DNA of 64,000 nt from Alistipes provencensis (GCF_900083545.1 NZ_LT559262.1:2818302-2882301), one strand, 5' to 3'. Numbered from the stretch's first letter, positions 45,036 to 54,519 are shown. Notes: generated by a model not told the origin, from the letters alone. Numbers and translations are program-made.

Positions 45036-45833
45036 ATGACGGGTATGCGCAAACGGGTGACGGTCGGATTTCTGAGCATCGTCTGCCTGCTGTTTTTTTC
45101 GGGTATGGTCTCGTTTCTCGAGCTGAGCCACCTGAGCCGCGATACGGGCGAGATACTCAAGGCCAACAAACGCAACATCGAGCTGGCCAAGGAGATGCTC
45201 GACGCGGCCCACGAGCAGAATATTGCGCTCATCAAACTTTCGGTCTTCGGCGACCGGTCGTGCGACAGCCTGTGCCGCGCCAGCATGGAGCGGCTCGAAA
45301 GTACGCTGTCGGTGGCTCAGGGCGAGGCTCTCGAGAAATCGTTTCTCGATTCGCTGGCTTTCGCCACGACCGAGCTGCGTCTGCTGACGGACAACTACCT
45401 CGCTTTCGGGGGTGTCGGAACTGCGAACGCCGCCGCAGCGGTGGCTGCCGGCCGTGCCGACTCGCTCGGCAGCAGGTGGTACAGCGACGAATATCAGGCG
45501 CTCTACGGCCGCCTGACCGCCGCCATCAAGAGCTACATGACCTCGACGCAGAGTTCGTTGGTGCCGCGTGCCGAACAGATGAAGAAGAATGCCTACAGAG
45601 CCGTTACGCCGGTGCTGATCTCGGTGGCCGTGATGATCGCCATCGTGCTGATGCTCTTCTACTTCATGTCGATCTACTGCGTGACGCCCATCGAGCGGAT
45701 GAACAAGGGGCTGGGCGACTGGATCGCGTTCCGCGTGCCGTTTGCCGTCAAGGGCGACTTCAAGGACGAGGTGCTGGACCTCAAGGAGAAGATCGAGACG
45801 CTCATAAACATTTCCAAGCAGACCAAAGCCTGA
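45036..45833 (+). CDS. Membrane sensor-like protein with four-helix periplasmic domain and HAMP-like tail
   Basis: The 265-residue protein has an N-terminal membrane anchor (about 9-28), an extracytoplasmic helical region (about 30-185) like the 4HB_MCP/CHASE3 sensors, a second membrane segment (about 190-212) and a short cytoplasmic HAMP-like part starting VTPIERMNKGL. It ends soon after, with no kinase, cyclase or chemotaxis signalling domain. It may be the sensor half of a split system or may act directly on the downstream TrkH, 4 bases away. That role is inference. Confidence 0.8.
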   Translation: MTGMRKRVTVGFLSIVCLLFFSGMVSFLELSHLSRDTGEILKANKRNIELAKEMLDAAHEQNIALIKLSVFGDRSCDSLCRASMERLESTLSVAQGEALEKSFLDSLAFATTELRLLTDNYLAFGGVGTANAAAAVAAGRADSLGSRWYSDEYQALYGRLTAAIKSYMTSTQSSLVPRAEQMKKNAYRAVTPVLISVAVMIAIVLMLFYFMSIYCVTPIERMNKGLGDWIAFRVPFAVKGDFKDEVLDLKEKIETLINISKQTKA

Positions 45834-45837
45834 TGCC

Positions 45838-47283
45838 ATGCGGGTAGATGTGGTTTTACGATATGTAGGAGTCGTGATGCTCTTCATCGCGATGTTCATG
45901 CTGCTTTCGGCGGGAATTTCCTACCTCAGCGGCATGGATTCGGCGTTCTATCCCCTGCTGCTCTCCTCGCTGCTCACGGCCCTGCTGGGCGCTTTCCCGC
46001 TGATATTCGTCGAGAAACGCGAGCAGATCACCAACAAGGAGGGATTCTGCATCGTCGTGGGAGCGTGGCTCGTGGCCTGCGTCGTGTCGATGTTCCCCTA
46101 CCTGATCTGGGGCGGGGAGTTCTCGCTGGTCAACGCTTGGTTCGAGAGCGTCTCGGGGCTTACGACCACCGGGTCGACCGTCCTGAACGACGTCGAGGCC
46201 CTGCCGCGCGGATTGCAGTTCTGGCGCATGTCCTCGACGTGGATCGGCGGTATGGGCGTGGTGATGTTCGCGCTGGTGGTCCTGCCCTCGATGGGCCGCA
46301 GCAAGATGATGCTCTCCAACGTGGAGCTCTCGACGATGGCCAAGGACAACTACCGCTACCGTTCGCAGATTATCGTGCAGATTCTGCTGGTGGTCTACGT
46401 CGGGCTGACGATCCTCTCGACCGTGATGCTCAAGCTGGCGGGCATGAACTGGTTCGACGCGCTGTGTCACGCCATGTCGGCCTGCGCCACGAGCGGATTC
46501 TCGACCAAGAACGCCAGCGTGGCCTATTTCAACAGCCCGATGATCGACACGATCCTGATCTTCACGATGGCTACGGCCGGTATTCATTTCGGACTGATCT
46601 ACGCCACGGTGACCGGCAAGCGCAACAACATCTTCCGTTCGGAGGTGACGCGCTGGTACCTCGGGATGCTGCTGGCGGGCGGTGTGCTGATCGCCGTAAG
46701 CCTCTATGCCGCGGACCTCTACCCCACGCTGACGACGTCGTTCCGCTATGCGATGTTCCAGTTCGTGTCGGTGGTCACCACGACGGGATTCGCCACGGCC
46801 GACTCCAACACATGGACCTCGTTCGCCGTCATCCTGCTGATCTTCGGCTCGATCGTCTGCGCCTGTGCGGGCTCCACGGCGGGCGGCATCAAGGTCAACC
46901 GGCTGGTGCTGGCCGGAAAGATGATGCGCACGCGCCTGCGTCAGCAGCAGCACCCCAACGCCATCATCCGCATCAAGCTCGACGGCGTGATTCAGGAGAA
47001 CGAGGCGCTGCATGCGGTGATGATCTTCATCGTCACCTACCTGATGTTCATTCTCGCCGGCACGGTCTTCGGCACGGCGCTCGGCGTCGACCTGACGACC
47101 AGTTTCACGGGTTCCGTGGCCTCGATGGGCAACGTCGGACCCGGATTCGGTGAGCTCGGCTCGATGGATAACTTCTCGGCGATGCCCGCGGCGTTCAAGT
47201 TTTCCAGTTCGCTGCTGATGCTGCTGGGGCGTCTGGAGATTTTCGGACTGATACAGATTTTTTTCATTAAATGGTGGAGATGA
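45838..47283 (+). CDS. trkH: Trk/Ktr-type potassium uptake protein TrkH
   Basis: The 481-residue membrane protein has four pore-loop repeats with visible selectivity segments: VSGLTTTGST (about 104-113), ACATSGFST (about 219-227), VVTTTGFATAD (about 313-323) and SMGNVGPGFGE (about 430-440). It imports K+ down a gradient. The partner TrkA is not in the window. It overlaps or adjoins the SPOR-like gene and lies directly after the sensor-like gene. Confidence 0.94.
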   Translation: MRVDVVLRYVGVVMLFIAMFMLLSAGISYLSGMDSAFYPLLLSSLLTALLGAFPLIFVEKREQITNKEGFCIVVGAWLVACVVSMFPYLIWGGEFSLVNAWFESVSGLTTTGSTVLNDVEALPRGLQFWRMSSTWIGGMGVVMFALVVLPSMGRSKMMLSNVELSTMAKDNYRYRSQIIVQILLVVYVGLTILSTVMLKLAGMNWFDALCHAMSACATSGFSTKNASVAYFNSPMIDTILIFTMATAGIHFGLIYATVTGKRNNIFRSEVTRWYLGMLLAGGVLIAVSLYAADLYPTLTTSFRYAMFQFVSVVTTTGFATADSNTWTSFAVILLIFGSIVCACAGSTAGGIKVNRLVLAGKMMRTRLRQQQHPNAIIRIKLDGVIQENEALHAVMIFIVTYLMFILAGTVFGTALGVDLTTSFTGSVASMGNVGPGFGELGSMDNFSAMPAAFKFSSSLLMLLGRLEIFGLIQIFFIKWWR

Positions 47284-47291
47284 CCCAAGCT

Positions 47292-48839
47292 ATGTTTCGC
47301 AAGGTTTTCACATATGTGCTGGGCGCGGCTTTTCTGGCTGTCGGCGTGCTGCATGCCCAGCAGCCGAAGGTAGAGGCCCGCATTGCCGGGCTGGAGGGCA
47401 ACGCGGAGTACATGTCGCTGCTGAGGGAGGATGCGCAGTTGCAGATGCGCGAGGATTCGATCGTGAACGCCGTGGAGCGCATGCGCCAGCGGCTGCGCGA
47501 GGACCCTGCGCGGCGTCAGGAGTTTTCGCAGGAGATTCTGCAACTGGAGAGCCGGATCTTCGAAATCCGCAACGCCAAGGGACGCCTGATCGACCGCATA
47601 AACACCATCGAGCAGGAGTGGGTGCTGGCCAACCTGAACGGTGTGGCGCAGCAGCCCGTAGGGCCCGTTGCGGCCGATCCCGCGGCGTCGGTGCCCGATT
47701 CGCTGAAGGTTCGCAATCTGGTGGACAACCTCTATTTCCGCGAACACCTCTCGTCCGAGGACTATACGGCTCTGCGCAATGCCCAGAAACTGGAGATGCG
47801 GGCTGTGGACTATATCAACCGCTATTTCGCCAACTACGGGACGCTCTCCGAACTGGCCGAATCTTATGCCGCGGTGCAGACCGAGGCCGAGGCGGTGGAG
47901 ATTTACGAACGTTACCGGGCGCTGGAGGGGATGAACCGCGTGCTGGCCGACTCGTTGGCCGCGACGTGGAATTACATCTTCGACAACAAGAACTACGCCT
48001 ACGGCTACCTGCTCGACAAGATGGGCAAGGAGGATATTCTCGCCCGCGAGGAGGAGGCGCTTTCGGAGGCCGCGCGGCAGTTGTCGGCGTTGCAGGGCCA
48101 GACGGCTTCGGAAGCCGTGGCGGATTACCTGCTGCGCAAGCGGGTGATGGTCGACTACGAGGCCTCGGTGGCCGGCGTGCTGGCGCTGGACGCCGCGCGC
48201 GACTCGCTCAAAGGCGTGGCGGCGCAGTTGGAGGCGATCGATTACCGCCTGCCGCGGGTCGACGTCGCCGAACGCTATTTCCTCGACTACGACAGCGTGG
48301 CGTTCTCGTCGACGCCGAAATACTCCTACCAGCACCCTATTCCCGAATGCAAGGTCTACGCCAACGGCACGATCTACCGCATCCTGCTGGGAACCTACAA
48401 CACCAAGCGTGCCGCGGCGACGTTCCGGGGGGCCTATCCGCTCTTCTATCTGGTGAACGATGCCGGCAAGTGGTGCTACTATACGGGCGGATTCGCCACG
48501 CTGGACGAGGCCGAGGCGGCGCAGGCGCTGCTGAAAAAACGCGGTTTCGTGCGGCCTGAGATTGTGGTGTGGACCGACGGTGCGTACCGCAATCTGTCGC
48601 TCGAACCCGATTCGCAAAAGCTCCTCTACCGGGTCGAGATCACCGGGACCGATGCCCTGTCGGACGAGGTGAAGCAGGTGATCGCCGCCACAGCCGAGGG
48701 TTACGAGCTGTCGCGCGTGGGCCAGCAGCTCTTCATCGTCGGGTCGTTCGACGACAAGGCCGTCGCCGACCGTCTGGCCGACGCCATCCGGCAAACGGAC
48801 GCCGCATTGGAAATAAAAGTCGCGGAGATAGCGGAATAA
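47292..48839 (+). CDS. Exported coiled-coil protein with SPOR-like C-terminus
   Basis: The 515-residue protein is read from MFRKVFTYVLGAAFLAVGVLHAQ (ATG 47292), a signal peptide; an ATG at 47271 overlapping trkH is possible. The middle (about 30-330) is mainly helical with many Glu/Arg/Gln. A SPOR-like domain (about 355-440) has YRILLGTYNTKRAAATF and WCYYTGGFATLDEAEAA, the pattern of peptidoglycan-binding sporulation-related repeats. A second weaker repeat follows (YRVEITGT...FIVGSFDDKAVADRLADAI). It may bind septal peptidoglycan. The function is unknown. Confidence 0.8.
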   Translation: MFRKVFTYVLGAAFLAVGVLHAQQPKVEARIAGLEGNAEYMSLLREDAQLQMREDSIVNAVERMRQRLREDPARRQEFSQEILQLESRIFEIRNAKGRLIDRINTIEQEWVLANLNGVAQQPVGPVAADPAASVPDSLKVRNLVDNLYFREHLSSEDYTALRNAQKLEMRAVDYINRYFANYGTLSELAESYAAVQTEAEAVEIYERYRALEGMNRVLADSLAATWNYIFDNKNYAYGYLLDKMGKEDILAREEEALSEAARQLSALQGQTASEAVADYLLRKRVMVDYEASVAGVLALDAARDSLKGVAAQLEAIDYRLPRVDVAERYFLDYDSVAFSSTPKYSYQHPIPECKVYANGTIYRILLGTYNTKRAAATFRGAYPLFYLVNDAGKWCYYTGGFATLDEAEAAQALLKKRGFVRPEIVVWTDGAYRNLSLEPDSQKLLYRVEITGTDALSDEVKQVIAATAEGYELSRVGQQLFIVGSFDDKAVADRLADAIRQTDAALEIKVAEIAE

Positions 48840-48882
48840 CCGAATTTTTTTCCTATCTTTATTGCAATATTCTACAAGCCCT

Positions 48883-49353
48883 ATGGAGATGTTCTATATT
48901 GTACTGCTCGTTTTCTTCGGACTGCTGTTTCTGGTAGCCGAACTCGTCCTGCTGCCCGGCGTGTCGATCGGCGCCCTGCTGGCGCTGGTCTGCTACGGAA
49001 GTTCGGTCTATCTCGCTTTCCGCGATTTCGGGACCGGGGCGGGAATTCTGGTCATCGTCATCATTCTCGTGCTGTCGCTCGTCGCCACGGTCATTTCCCT
49101 GCGGGCGAAGACGTGGCAGCGCTTCTCGCTCAAGCAGGAGATACGTTCGTCGAGCACCCCCGTCATGCCCGCCGAAGAACTGCAGATCGGCGACCGCGGC
49201 GTCACCCTCTCGCGTCTCTCGCCCATGGGCAAGGTCGAAATCGGAGGACGCACCTACGAAGCCAAGTCGCTCGGGGCTTATGTCGATCCGCAGCGCGACA
49301 TCGAGGTCGTGGGCTTCGAGAATTTCAGCGTCATCGTAAAAACTATCAAATAA
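48883..49353 (+). CDS. NfeD-like membrane protein
   Basis: The 156-residue protein has membrane segments at 4-24, 28-46 and 52-72, followed by a soluble beta-barrel (OB-fold) domain (about 90-150) with GDRGVTLSRLSPMGKVEI and a VGFENFSVIV end. It belongs to the short NfeD family, usually encoded next to flotillin-like proteins, as here. ATG 48883 is preceded by TATCTTTA, near the -7 consensus. It sits 12 bases before floA. Confidence 0.9.
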   Translation: MEMFYIVLLVFFGLLFLVAELVLLPGVSIGALLALVCYGSSVYLAFRDFGTGAGILVIVIILVLSLVATVISLRAKTWQRFSLKQEIRSSSTPVMPAEELQIGDRGVTLSRLSPMGKVEIGGRTYEAKSLGAYVDPQRDIEVVGFENFSVIVKTIK

Positions 49354-49365
49354 CAACACTACACT

Positions 49366-50337
49366 ATGGATTTACAGGCAGGAATGATCGTACTGATCGT
49401 CTTCGTGAGCCTTTTTGCGATCTGGCTCATCTTCTATTTCATCCCGGTGGGACTGTGGTTCTCGGCTTTGGTGTCGGGCGTGCGCATCAGCCTGCTGCAA
49501 CTGGTCCTGATGCGTTGGCGCAAGGTGCCGCCCTCGGTGATCGTCTCCTCGATGATCGAGAGCACGAAAGCCGGCCTGACGCTCAACCCCAACGAACTGG
49601 AGGCCCACTACCTCGCCGGCGGTAACGTCACGAACGTGGTGCATGCGCTGGTCTCGGCGCAGAAGGCCAACATCCTGCTGGACTTCAAGATGGCGACGGC
49701 CATCGACTTGGCGGGCCGCGACGTGTTCGAGGCCGTGCAGATGTCCGTGAATCCGAAGGTCATCAACACGCCTCCCGTGGCCGCCGTGGCCAAGGACGGC
49801 ATCCAGTTGATCGCCAAGGCCCGCGTTACGGTGCGTGCCAACATCAAGCAGTTGGTCGGCGGAGCCGGTGAGGAGACCGTGCTGGCGCGCGTCGGCGAAG
49901 GCATCGTTTCGTCGATCGGTTCGGCGGCGTCGCACAAGATCGTGCTCGAGAATCCCGATTCGATCTCGCGCGTGGTGCTCGAAAAGGGCCTCGACGCAGG
50001 AACGGCTTTCGAAATCCTCTCGATCGACATCGCCGACATCGACGTGGGCAAGAACATCGGCGCCCAGTTGCAGATGGATCAGGCGCAGGCCGACAAGAAT
50101 ATCGCACAGGCGAAGGCCGAGGAGCGCCGCGCAATGGCCGTGGCCCTCGAGCAGGAGAACAAGGCCAAGGCGCAGGACGCCCGCGCCAAGGTGATCCTCT
50201 CCGAAGCCGAAGTGCCGCTGGCCATGGCCGAAGCCTTCCGCAACGGCAATCTGGGCATCATGGACTACTACAAGATGAAGAATATAATGGCCGACACGCA
50301 GATGCGCGAGACCATTGCAAAACCGGAGAAGAAATAA
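49366..50337 (+). CDS. floA: Flotillin-like protein FloA
   Basis: The 323-residue protein has one N-terminal membrane hairpin (about 7-30), an SPFH/PHB domain (about 35-200), and a helical Ala/Glu/Lys-rich C-terminal part (about 225-290; [25 protein letters not shown], spread out). FloA forms membrane microdomains and affects membrane fluidity and protein complex assembly. The pairing with NfeD is conserved from Bacillus to Bacteroidetes. Confidence 0.95.
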   Translation: MDLQAGMIVLIVFVSLFAIWLIFYFIPVGLWFSALVSGVRISLLQLVLMRWRKVPPSVIVSSMIESTKAGLTLNPNELEAHYLAGGNVTNVVHALVSAQKANILLDFKMATAIDLAGRDVFEAVQMSVNPKVINTPPVAAVAKDGIQLIAKARVTVRANIKQLVGGAGEETVLARVGEGIVSSIGSAASHKIVLENPDSISRVVLEKGLDAGTAFEILSIDIADIDVGKNIGAQLQMDQAQADKNIAQAKAEERRAMAVALEQENKAKAQDARAKVILSEAEVPLAMAEAFRNGNLGIMDYYKMKNIMADTQMRETIAKPEKK

Positions 50338-50356
50338 CTCCGCTGGATTTGTTATC

Positions 50357-50385
50357 AGGGGTGCGCGTCGTGCGTGCCCTTTTTT
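50357..50385 (+). terminator. Probable terminator after floA
   Basis: An imperfect stem GGGGTGCGCG/TGCGTGCCC is followed by six T, 20 bases past the floA stop. Confidence 0.6.
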
Positions 50386-50404
50386 GTGAAATATTCCGAA
50401 AGCT

Positions 50405-51958
50405 ATGAAACGATATCTTCTGATCCTTGTATTCGTTCTCGCCGCGGCGACCGTCTCCGCGGCCCGGATCGACACCGTGGCGGTCTTCAGCGCGAAGATG
50501 CGGCGCGACATCCCGGCGCTGGTCGTGGTGCCCGACGCCGGCATCGGGCAGCGTATGCCCGTCCTCTACCTGCTGCACGGTTACAGCGGCTCGTACATGA
50601 CTTGGCAGCGCGACGTCACGGACCTGCGTCCGCTGGCCGACGCCTACGGTATGATCATCGCCTGCCCCGACGGCGCGAACAGTTGGTATTGGGACAGCCC
50701 CCTCGACCCGTCGTCGCAGTTCGAGACTTTCGTGTCGCAGGAGTTCCCCGACTGGATCGACGCGCACTACCTGACGATCCCCTCGCGCGAGGGACGCGCC
50801 ATCACGGGCCTCAGCATGGGCGGTCACGGCGCCCTGTGGACCGCCCTGCGCCACAAGGACCGCTTCGGGGCTGCGGGTTCGACCTCGGGAGGCGTGGACA
50901 TCCGCCCTTTCCCCGATTCGTGGGAGATGAAAAAGCAGTTGGGTGAATTGAAACAGCATCCCGAACGCTGGGACGCGCATACGGTCATCAATCAGGCGGA
51001 CGGGCTCAGCGACGGCGAGCTGGCTCTCGTGATCGACTGCGGCTATCAGGATTTCTTCTATCAGGTGAATGTGAACCTGCACGAGAAGCTGATGCGGCGC
51101 GGCGTGAGCCACGATTTCCTGACGCGTCCCGGGGAGCACAACTCCGCCTACTGGTCCAACTCGCTCCCCTATCAGGTGCTCTTTTTCCACCGCTATTTCC
51201 AGCGGCAGACGCCCCCGGAGGCCGTGGCCGTGGCGACGGGACGGCGGGTGGTCTTCATCGGCGACTCGATCACCGACGGCAACTGGGGCAAGGGCGACGG
51301 CAAACCCTCGTCCGAACGGAACCTTACGGACCGCAACCACCTCTACGGCAGCGGCTATATGTACCTTTGCGCCTCGTATTATCAGGGATATCGTCCCCGG
51401 CGGGGCTACCTGTTCTTCAACCGCGGGGTGAGCGGCAATACGCTCGACGAACTCGCGGCCCGCTGGCAGGAGGATGTCGTGGCCCTGCGCCCTGACGTGC
51501 TGTCGGTGATGGTCGGCACCAACGACGTGGGCCGCTATCTCCACGGACGGATGGTCAGTGCCGCCGCCGAAAAACCGGATTTCGACTTCGCGGGTTGGGA
51601 AAAGACCTACCGCCGCCTGCTCGACGAGGCCCGGCGGGCGAATCCCGACCTGAAAATCCTTCTCTGTACGCCTTTCGCGGCTCCCGTAGGGGAGATCGCC
51701 GAGGGTGTGTGGGGTGAATACTATCCCCTGCGGCAGCAACTGCTGGCGCGGTGCTGTGCGGTCGTCGAACGGATCGCCGCCGATTACGGCGCGGCCCTCG
51801 TGCCGTTCCACCGGCTGGTCGCCGACCTCGAAACGAAGCTGCCGAACGGCGACGCGACCTACTGGGTGTGGGACGGCATCCACCCCACGCCTGCCTGCCA
51901 CCGCCGGATGGCCGACTGCTGGATTGAAGCCGCCGCCCGGAGCGGGGCGATGGAATAA
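50405..51958 (+). CDS. Exported two-domain esterase: EstD-type alpha/beta hydrolase fused to SGNH hydrolase
   Basis: The 517-residue protein has a signal peptide (MKRYLLILVFVLAAATVSA). Residues about 25-265 form an esterase D-type hydrolase with LLHGYSGSYMTW and nucleophile Ser in GLSMGG (about 137-142). Residues about 280-517 form an SGNH/GDSL hydrolase: GDSITDGNWG (block I), NRGVSGNT (block II), VGTND (block III) and WDGIHPTPACHRRMA (Asp and His, block V). Both active sites look complete. It probably removes acyl groups from glycans or xylo-oligosaccharides in the periplasm or at the surface. It is a single-gene unit. Confidence 0.9.
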   Translation: MKRYLLILVFVLAAATVSAARIDTVAVFSAKMRRDIPALVVVPDAGIGQRMPVLYLLHGYSGSYMTWQRDVTDLRPLADAYGMIIACPDGANSWYWDSPLDPSSQFETFVSQEFPDWIDAHYLTIPSREGRAITGLSMGGHGALWTALRHKDRFGAAGSTSGGVDIRPFPDSWEMKKQLGELKQHPERWDAHTVINQADGLSDGELALVIDCGYQDFFYQVNVNLHEKLMRRGVSHDFLTRPGEHNSAYWSNSLPYQVLFFHRYFQRQTPPEAVAVATGRRVVFIGDSITDGNWGKGDGKPSSERNLTDRNHLYGSGYMYLCASYYQGYRPRRGYLFFNRGVSGNTLDELAARWQEDVVALRPDVLSVMVGTNDVGRYLHGRMVSAAAEKPDFDFAGWEKTYRRLLDEARRANPDLKILLCTPFAAPVGEIAEGVWGEYYPLRQQLLARCCAVVERIAADYGAALVPFHRLVADLETKLPNGDATYWVWDGIHPTPACHRRMADCWIEAAARSGAME

Positions 51959-51963
51959 ATGAA

Positions 51964-51997
51964 AAAAAGGGCTTTTCCACGGAAAAGCTCCTTTTTG
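51964..51997. terminator. Bidirectional terminator
   Basis: AAAAAGGGCTTTTCC pairs with GGAAAAGCTCCTTTTT around AC, between the convergent esterase and CDGSH genes. Confidence 0.8.
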
Positions 51998-51998
51998 T

Positions 51999-52766
51999 TT
52001 AATAAACCTCTTCGGGAAGCGTCTCGCCGACAGGTTCTCCTTCGAGGTTGTCGCGCCATTTGATCGCGGCGTGCGTACCGTCGCAGTAGGGCTTGTTCGC
52101 CGACTGCCCGCAGCGGCAGACGACCACGCGGTTGCGGATTTCGTAGGTCTTGCCCGTCTCGCGCCGCAGGGCGATGCCGCCGCGAATCCACAGCCCGCCG
52201 CTGCTGCCGATGGTGACGTCCTCGATCAGCCCGAGACTGGGTTCGAAGCGGAATTCGAAGGGTTTTCCCGAACTTTTGTCCCACGCCGTGAGCCGGCCGC
52301 CGGGGCACATCGACGCTTCGCGGATCGCCATCCGGCGCGCTTCGGGGGCGGACGACTGTTCGGTGAGCGTCCACGCATTGCCCTCCGGGTGGCAGAAGCG
52401 CGCGAAAACGCAGTATTTGGGGTTGTCGGTCATTTCGAGCGTGCCGCCCTCGATCACCTCGGCCTTGTCGAGCAGCGATTCGGATTGCGCCGTGAGGGTC
52501 GGGTCCCACATGGCCTTTTCGTGGCTTCCGTCGCAGTAGGGCTTGCGCCGCGACGCCCCGCAGCGGCAGAGCGCCGTGGGTTCGGCCTCGGTCGAGAAGT
52601 GGCGGCCCTCCTGAAAATACCAGCTCTCGTTGTTCTCGTTGGGCATGATGAACTGCTCGGCCAGCGGCGGACGTCCGTAGACCAGATAGGGCCCCTTTTC
52701 GGTCACGGTGATACTCAAGTGCTCCCCGGCGGGGGAACTTCCCGTCTCGATTTTCAATTTCGACAT
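51999..52766 (-). CDS. Protein with two CDGSH iron-sulfur domains
   Basis: The 255-residue protein has two CDGSH-type 2Fe-2S motifs: CRCGASRRKPYCDGSH (about 68-83) and CRCGQSANKPYCDGTH (about 215-230), the second with Thr for Ser. Between them is an uncharacterised domain (about 95-205) with Cys in YCVFARFCHPEGNAW and SMCPGG, as in related Bacteroidetes proteins. It probably carries two 2Fe-2S clusters in the cytosol for electron or cluster transfer. It stands alone, divergent from the FISUMP lipoprotein. Confidence 0.88.
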   Translation of the reverse strand: MSKLKIETGSSPAGEHLSITVTEKGPYLVYGRPPLAEQFIMPNENNESWYFQEGRHFSTEAEPTALCRCGASRRKPYCDGSHEKAMWDPTLTAQSESLLDKAEVIEGGTLEMTDNPKYCVFARFCHPEGNAWTLTEQSSAPEARRMAIREASMCPGGRLTAWDKSSGKPFEFRFEPSLGLIEDVTIGSSGGLWIRGGIALRRETGKTYEIRNRVVVCRCGQSANKPYCDGTHAAIKWRDNLEGEPVGETLPEEVY

Positions 52767-52860
52767 ACTATATGCGTTTCTGATTCGTTAGTGAACCGGT
52801 GGCAATAATTGTTCCCAAATGCAATTATTTGAGACAGGAGGGTGGAATTATTCGGCTTTT

Positions 52861-52960
52861 TCCTATCTTTGGTGCCGTAACGGCACTTTTAGGAGGGTGA
52901 AAGATTTGCCGAACCGGGCATAATTTGGTTTTGCACCCGGCTGACTTTTTATTACCTTTG
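52861..52960 (+). repeat. Promoter-bearing repeat, copy B, upstream of the FISUMP lipoprotein gene
   Basis: Starts with TATCTTTG, then GGTGCCGTAACGGCAC (quasi-palindrome), TTTTAGGAGG, TGCCGAACC, then TTTG (52930-52933, -33), exactly 19 bases, and TACCTTTG (52953-52960, -7). The order of blocks and their spacing match copy A at 19650-19752. The gene start lies 31 bases past the -7 box. Confidence 0.75.
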
Positions 52961-52990
52961 TAACCGATTTTGAAACTGAAACAAGATAAA

Positions 52991-54460
52991 ATGAACTATA
53001 TGAAAAGATTCGCAGGGTTGGTTTGCGCGGTCGCGGCCATCGTATTTTTCGCTTCGTGCAGCAAGGACAAGGAGTCGGGCAGTCTCTCGTTCAACTCCCC
53101 GGCCGTATTCCTGTCGGCAGGCCAGACCGCAACGGTGGGCTTCAAGTCCGTCAACCTCCAGAATCTCTCGGTGACCAACAAGCCTACGGGCTGGGCCGAC
53201 CCGACGATCGACGTCGCAGCGCAGACCCTGACGATCACGGCCCCCGCATCGTTCGACGACGACGAGGTCAAGACCGGTTCGCTGGTGCTGGCCGGGACGC
53301 CCAAGGGCGGTTCGTCGGTTTCGGCGACGCTCTTCGTGGGTGTGGTCGAGAGCGAGGACCTGAGCGGTAAGCCCGCTAACAGCTATATTGTCAGCAAGCC
53401 GGATCATAACTACCTGATCAGCGCCATGCACCGGGGCGACATTATGGCGGTGCTTCCGGCATCGGTGGATGTGGTGTGGCAGAGCAAGTCGGGGCTGATC
53501 CAGTATACGGAACTCCGCGACGGCAAAGTGTCGTTCTATGTGGGAGCCGACAGCGACGACGAGGAGAAGATCAAGGAGGGCAACGCCGTGATCGGAGCCT
53601 ACGACGCTGGCGGCACGATGATCTGGAGCTGGCACATCTGGGCTGTGAACTACGATCCCGAAGCATCGGTGGTTAATTTCAACGGCTATGAGATGATGGA
53701 CCGCAACCTCGGTGCGCTGGCCAACGACAACTCGACGACGGACAAGATACTTGCCTCCTACGGGCTTTATTACCAGTGGGGCCGCAAGGACCCGTTCATC
53801 GGCCCGGCGTCGTACAACGCCGCTAACGGCGCGTCGGCCAGCATGTACAACGGCGGCGGCAGCCGTGTCTACCTGAAGACCGAGGTTTCGAGCGCCGAAG
53901 CCGGAACGATGGATTACGCCGTGCGGAATCCGCTGACGTTCATTGTGGGCGTTTCCGGTTCGGAGTACGACTGGCTGTGGAGCGCCCATTCCGACGCGCT
54001 GTGGTCCGAAACGCAGAAGAGCGTCAACGACCCCTGCCCCTACGGCTGGCGCGTGGCTCCTGCGGTGGCTTTCGATCAACTTTTTATTTATAATATACCC
54101 TCGGCGGAATATGCCGACAAGTTCGGCTGGACATTGGCGCATCCGGACACCGGGGCCTCCTCGCTGTTTATCGGCGCAGGACGCCGCATCTACCGGCACA
54201 CGCAGGAGAACGACACGCAGGGCGGCGGAAGCATCCAGAATTTCTATCCTACGCCCATTCCGGACACCCAAGTCCGCAGTTCGGCCATCTACAACCAGCC
54301 GTGGGTAGGCTATTACTGGACGGCAGCCGCTTCCGGAACCCAATCCTCGGCGTTCTATTTCTGGTTCGACAAGAGCGATCCGGAAAACAGCGGAGTTACG
54401 CATAACACGCCGCAGTACCGTGCCAACGGCATGCAGGTGCGCTGCGTGAAAGCGAATTAG
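52991..54460 (+). CDS. FISUMP-domain surface lipoprotein
   Basis: The 489-residue protein starts MNYMKRFAGLVCAVAAIVFFASC, a lipoprotein signal with the lipobox Cys at 23 (VFFASC). Residues 30-125 form a BACON-like beta domain. The rest is a FISUMP-type domain: MMDRNLGAL (about 236-244), YGLYYQWGRKDPF, CPYGWRVAP (about 350), GRRIYR, YYWTAAASG and the end GMQVRCVKAN. It is probably anchored on the outer surface. The substrate or partner is unknown. Its promoter is the repeat copy B. Confidence 0.88.
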   Translation: MNYMKRFAGLVCAVAAIVFFASCSKDKESGSLSFNSPAVFLSAGQTATVGFKSVNLQNLSVTNKPTGWADPTIDVAAQTLTITAPASFDDDEVKTGSLVLAGTPKGGSSVSATLFVGVVESEDLSGKPANSYIVSKPDHNYLISAMHRGDIMAVLPASVDVVWQSKSGLIQYTELRDGKVSFYVGADSDDEEKIKEGNAVIGAYDAGGTMIWSWHIWAVNYDPEASVVNFNGYEMMDRNLGALANDNSTTDKILASYGLYYQWGRKDPFIGPASYNAANGASASMYNGGGSRVYLKTEVSSAEAGTMDYAVRNPLTFIVGVSGSEYDWLWSAHSDALWSETQKSVNDPCPYGWRVAPAVAFDQLFIYNIPSAEYADKFGWTLAHPDTGASSLFIGAGRRIYRHTQENDTQGGGSIQNFYPTPIPDTQVRSSAIYNQPWVGYYWTAAASGTQSSAFYFWFDKSDPENSGVTHNTPQYRANGMQVRCVKAN

Positions 54461-54489
54461 CACAAACTTAAGAAGAAACCCCAACCGTC

Positions 54490-54519
54490 GGGCCGGCCAT
54501 GATGCCGGTCCGTTTTTTT
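54490..54519 (+). terminator. Intrinsic terminator after the FISUMP lipoprotein gene
   Basis: GGGCCGGC pairs with GCCGGTCC around CATGAT, followed by seven T. Confidence 0.85.
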
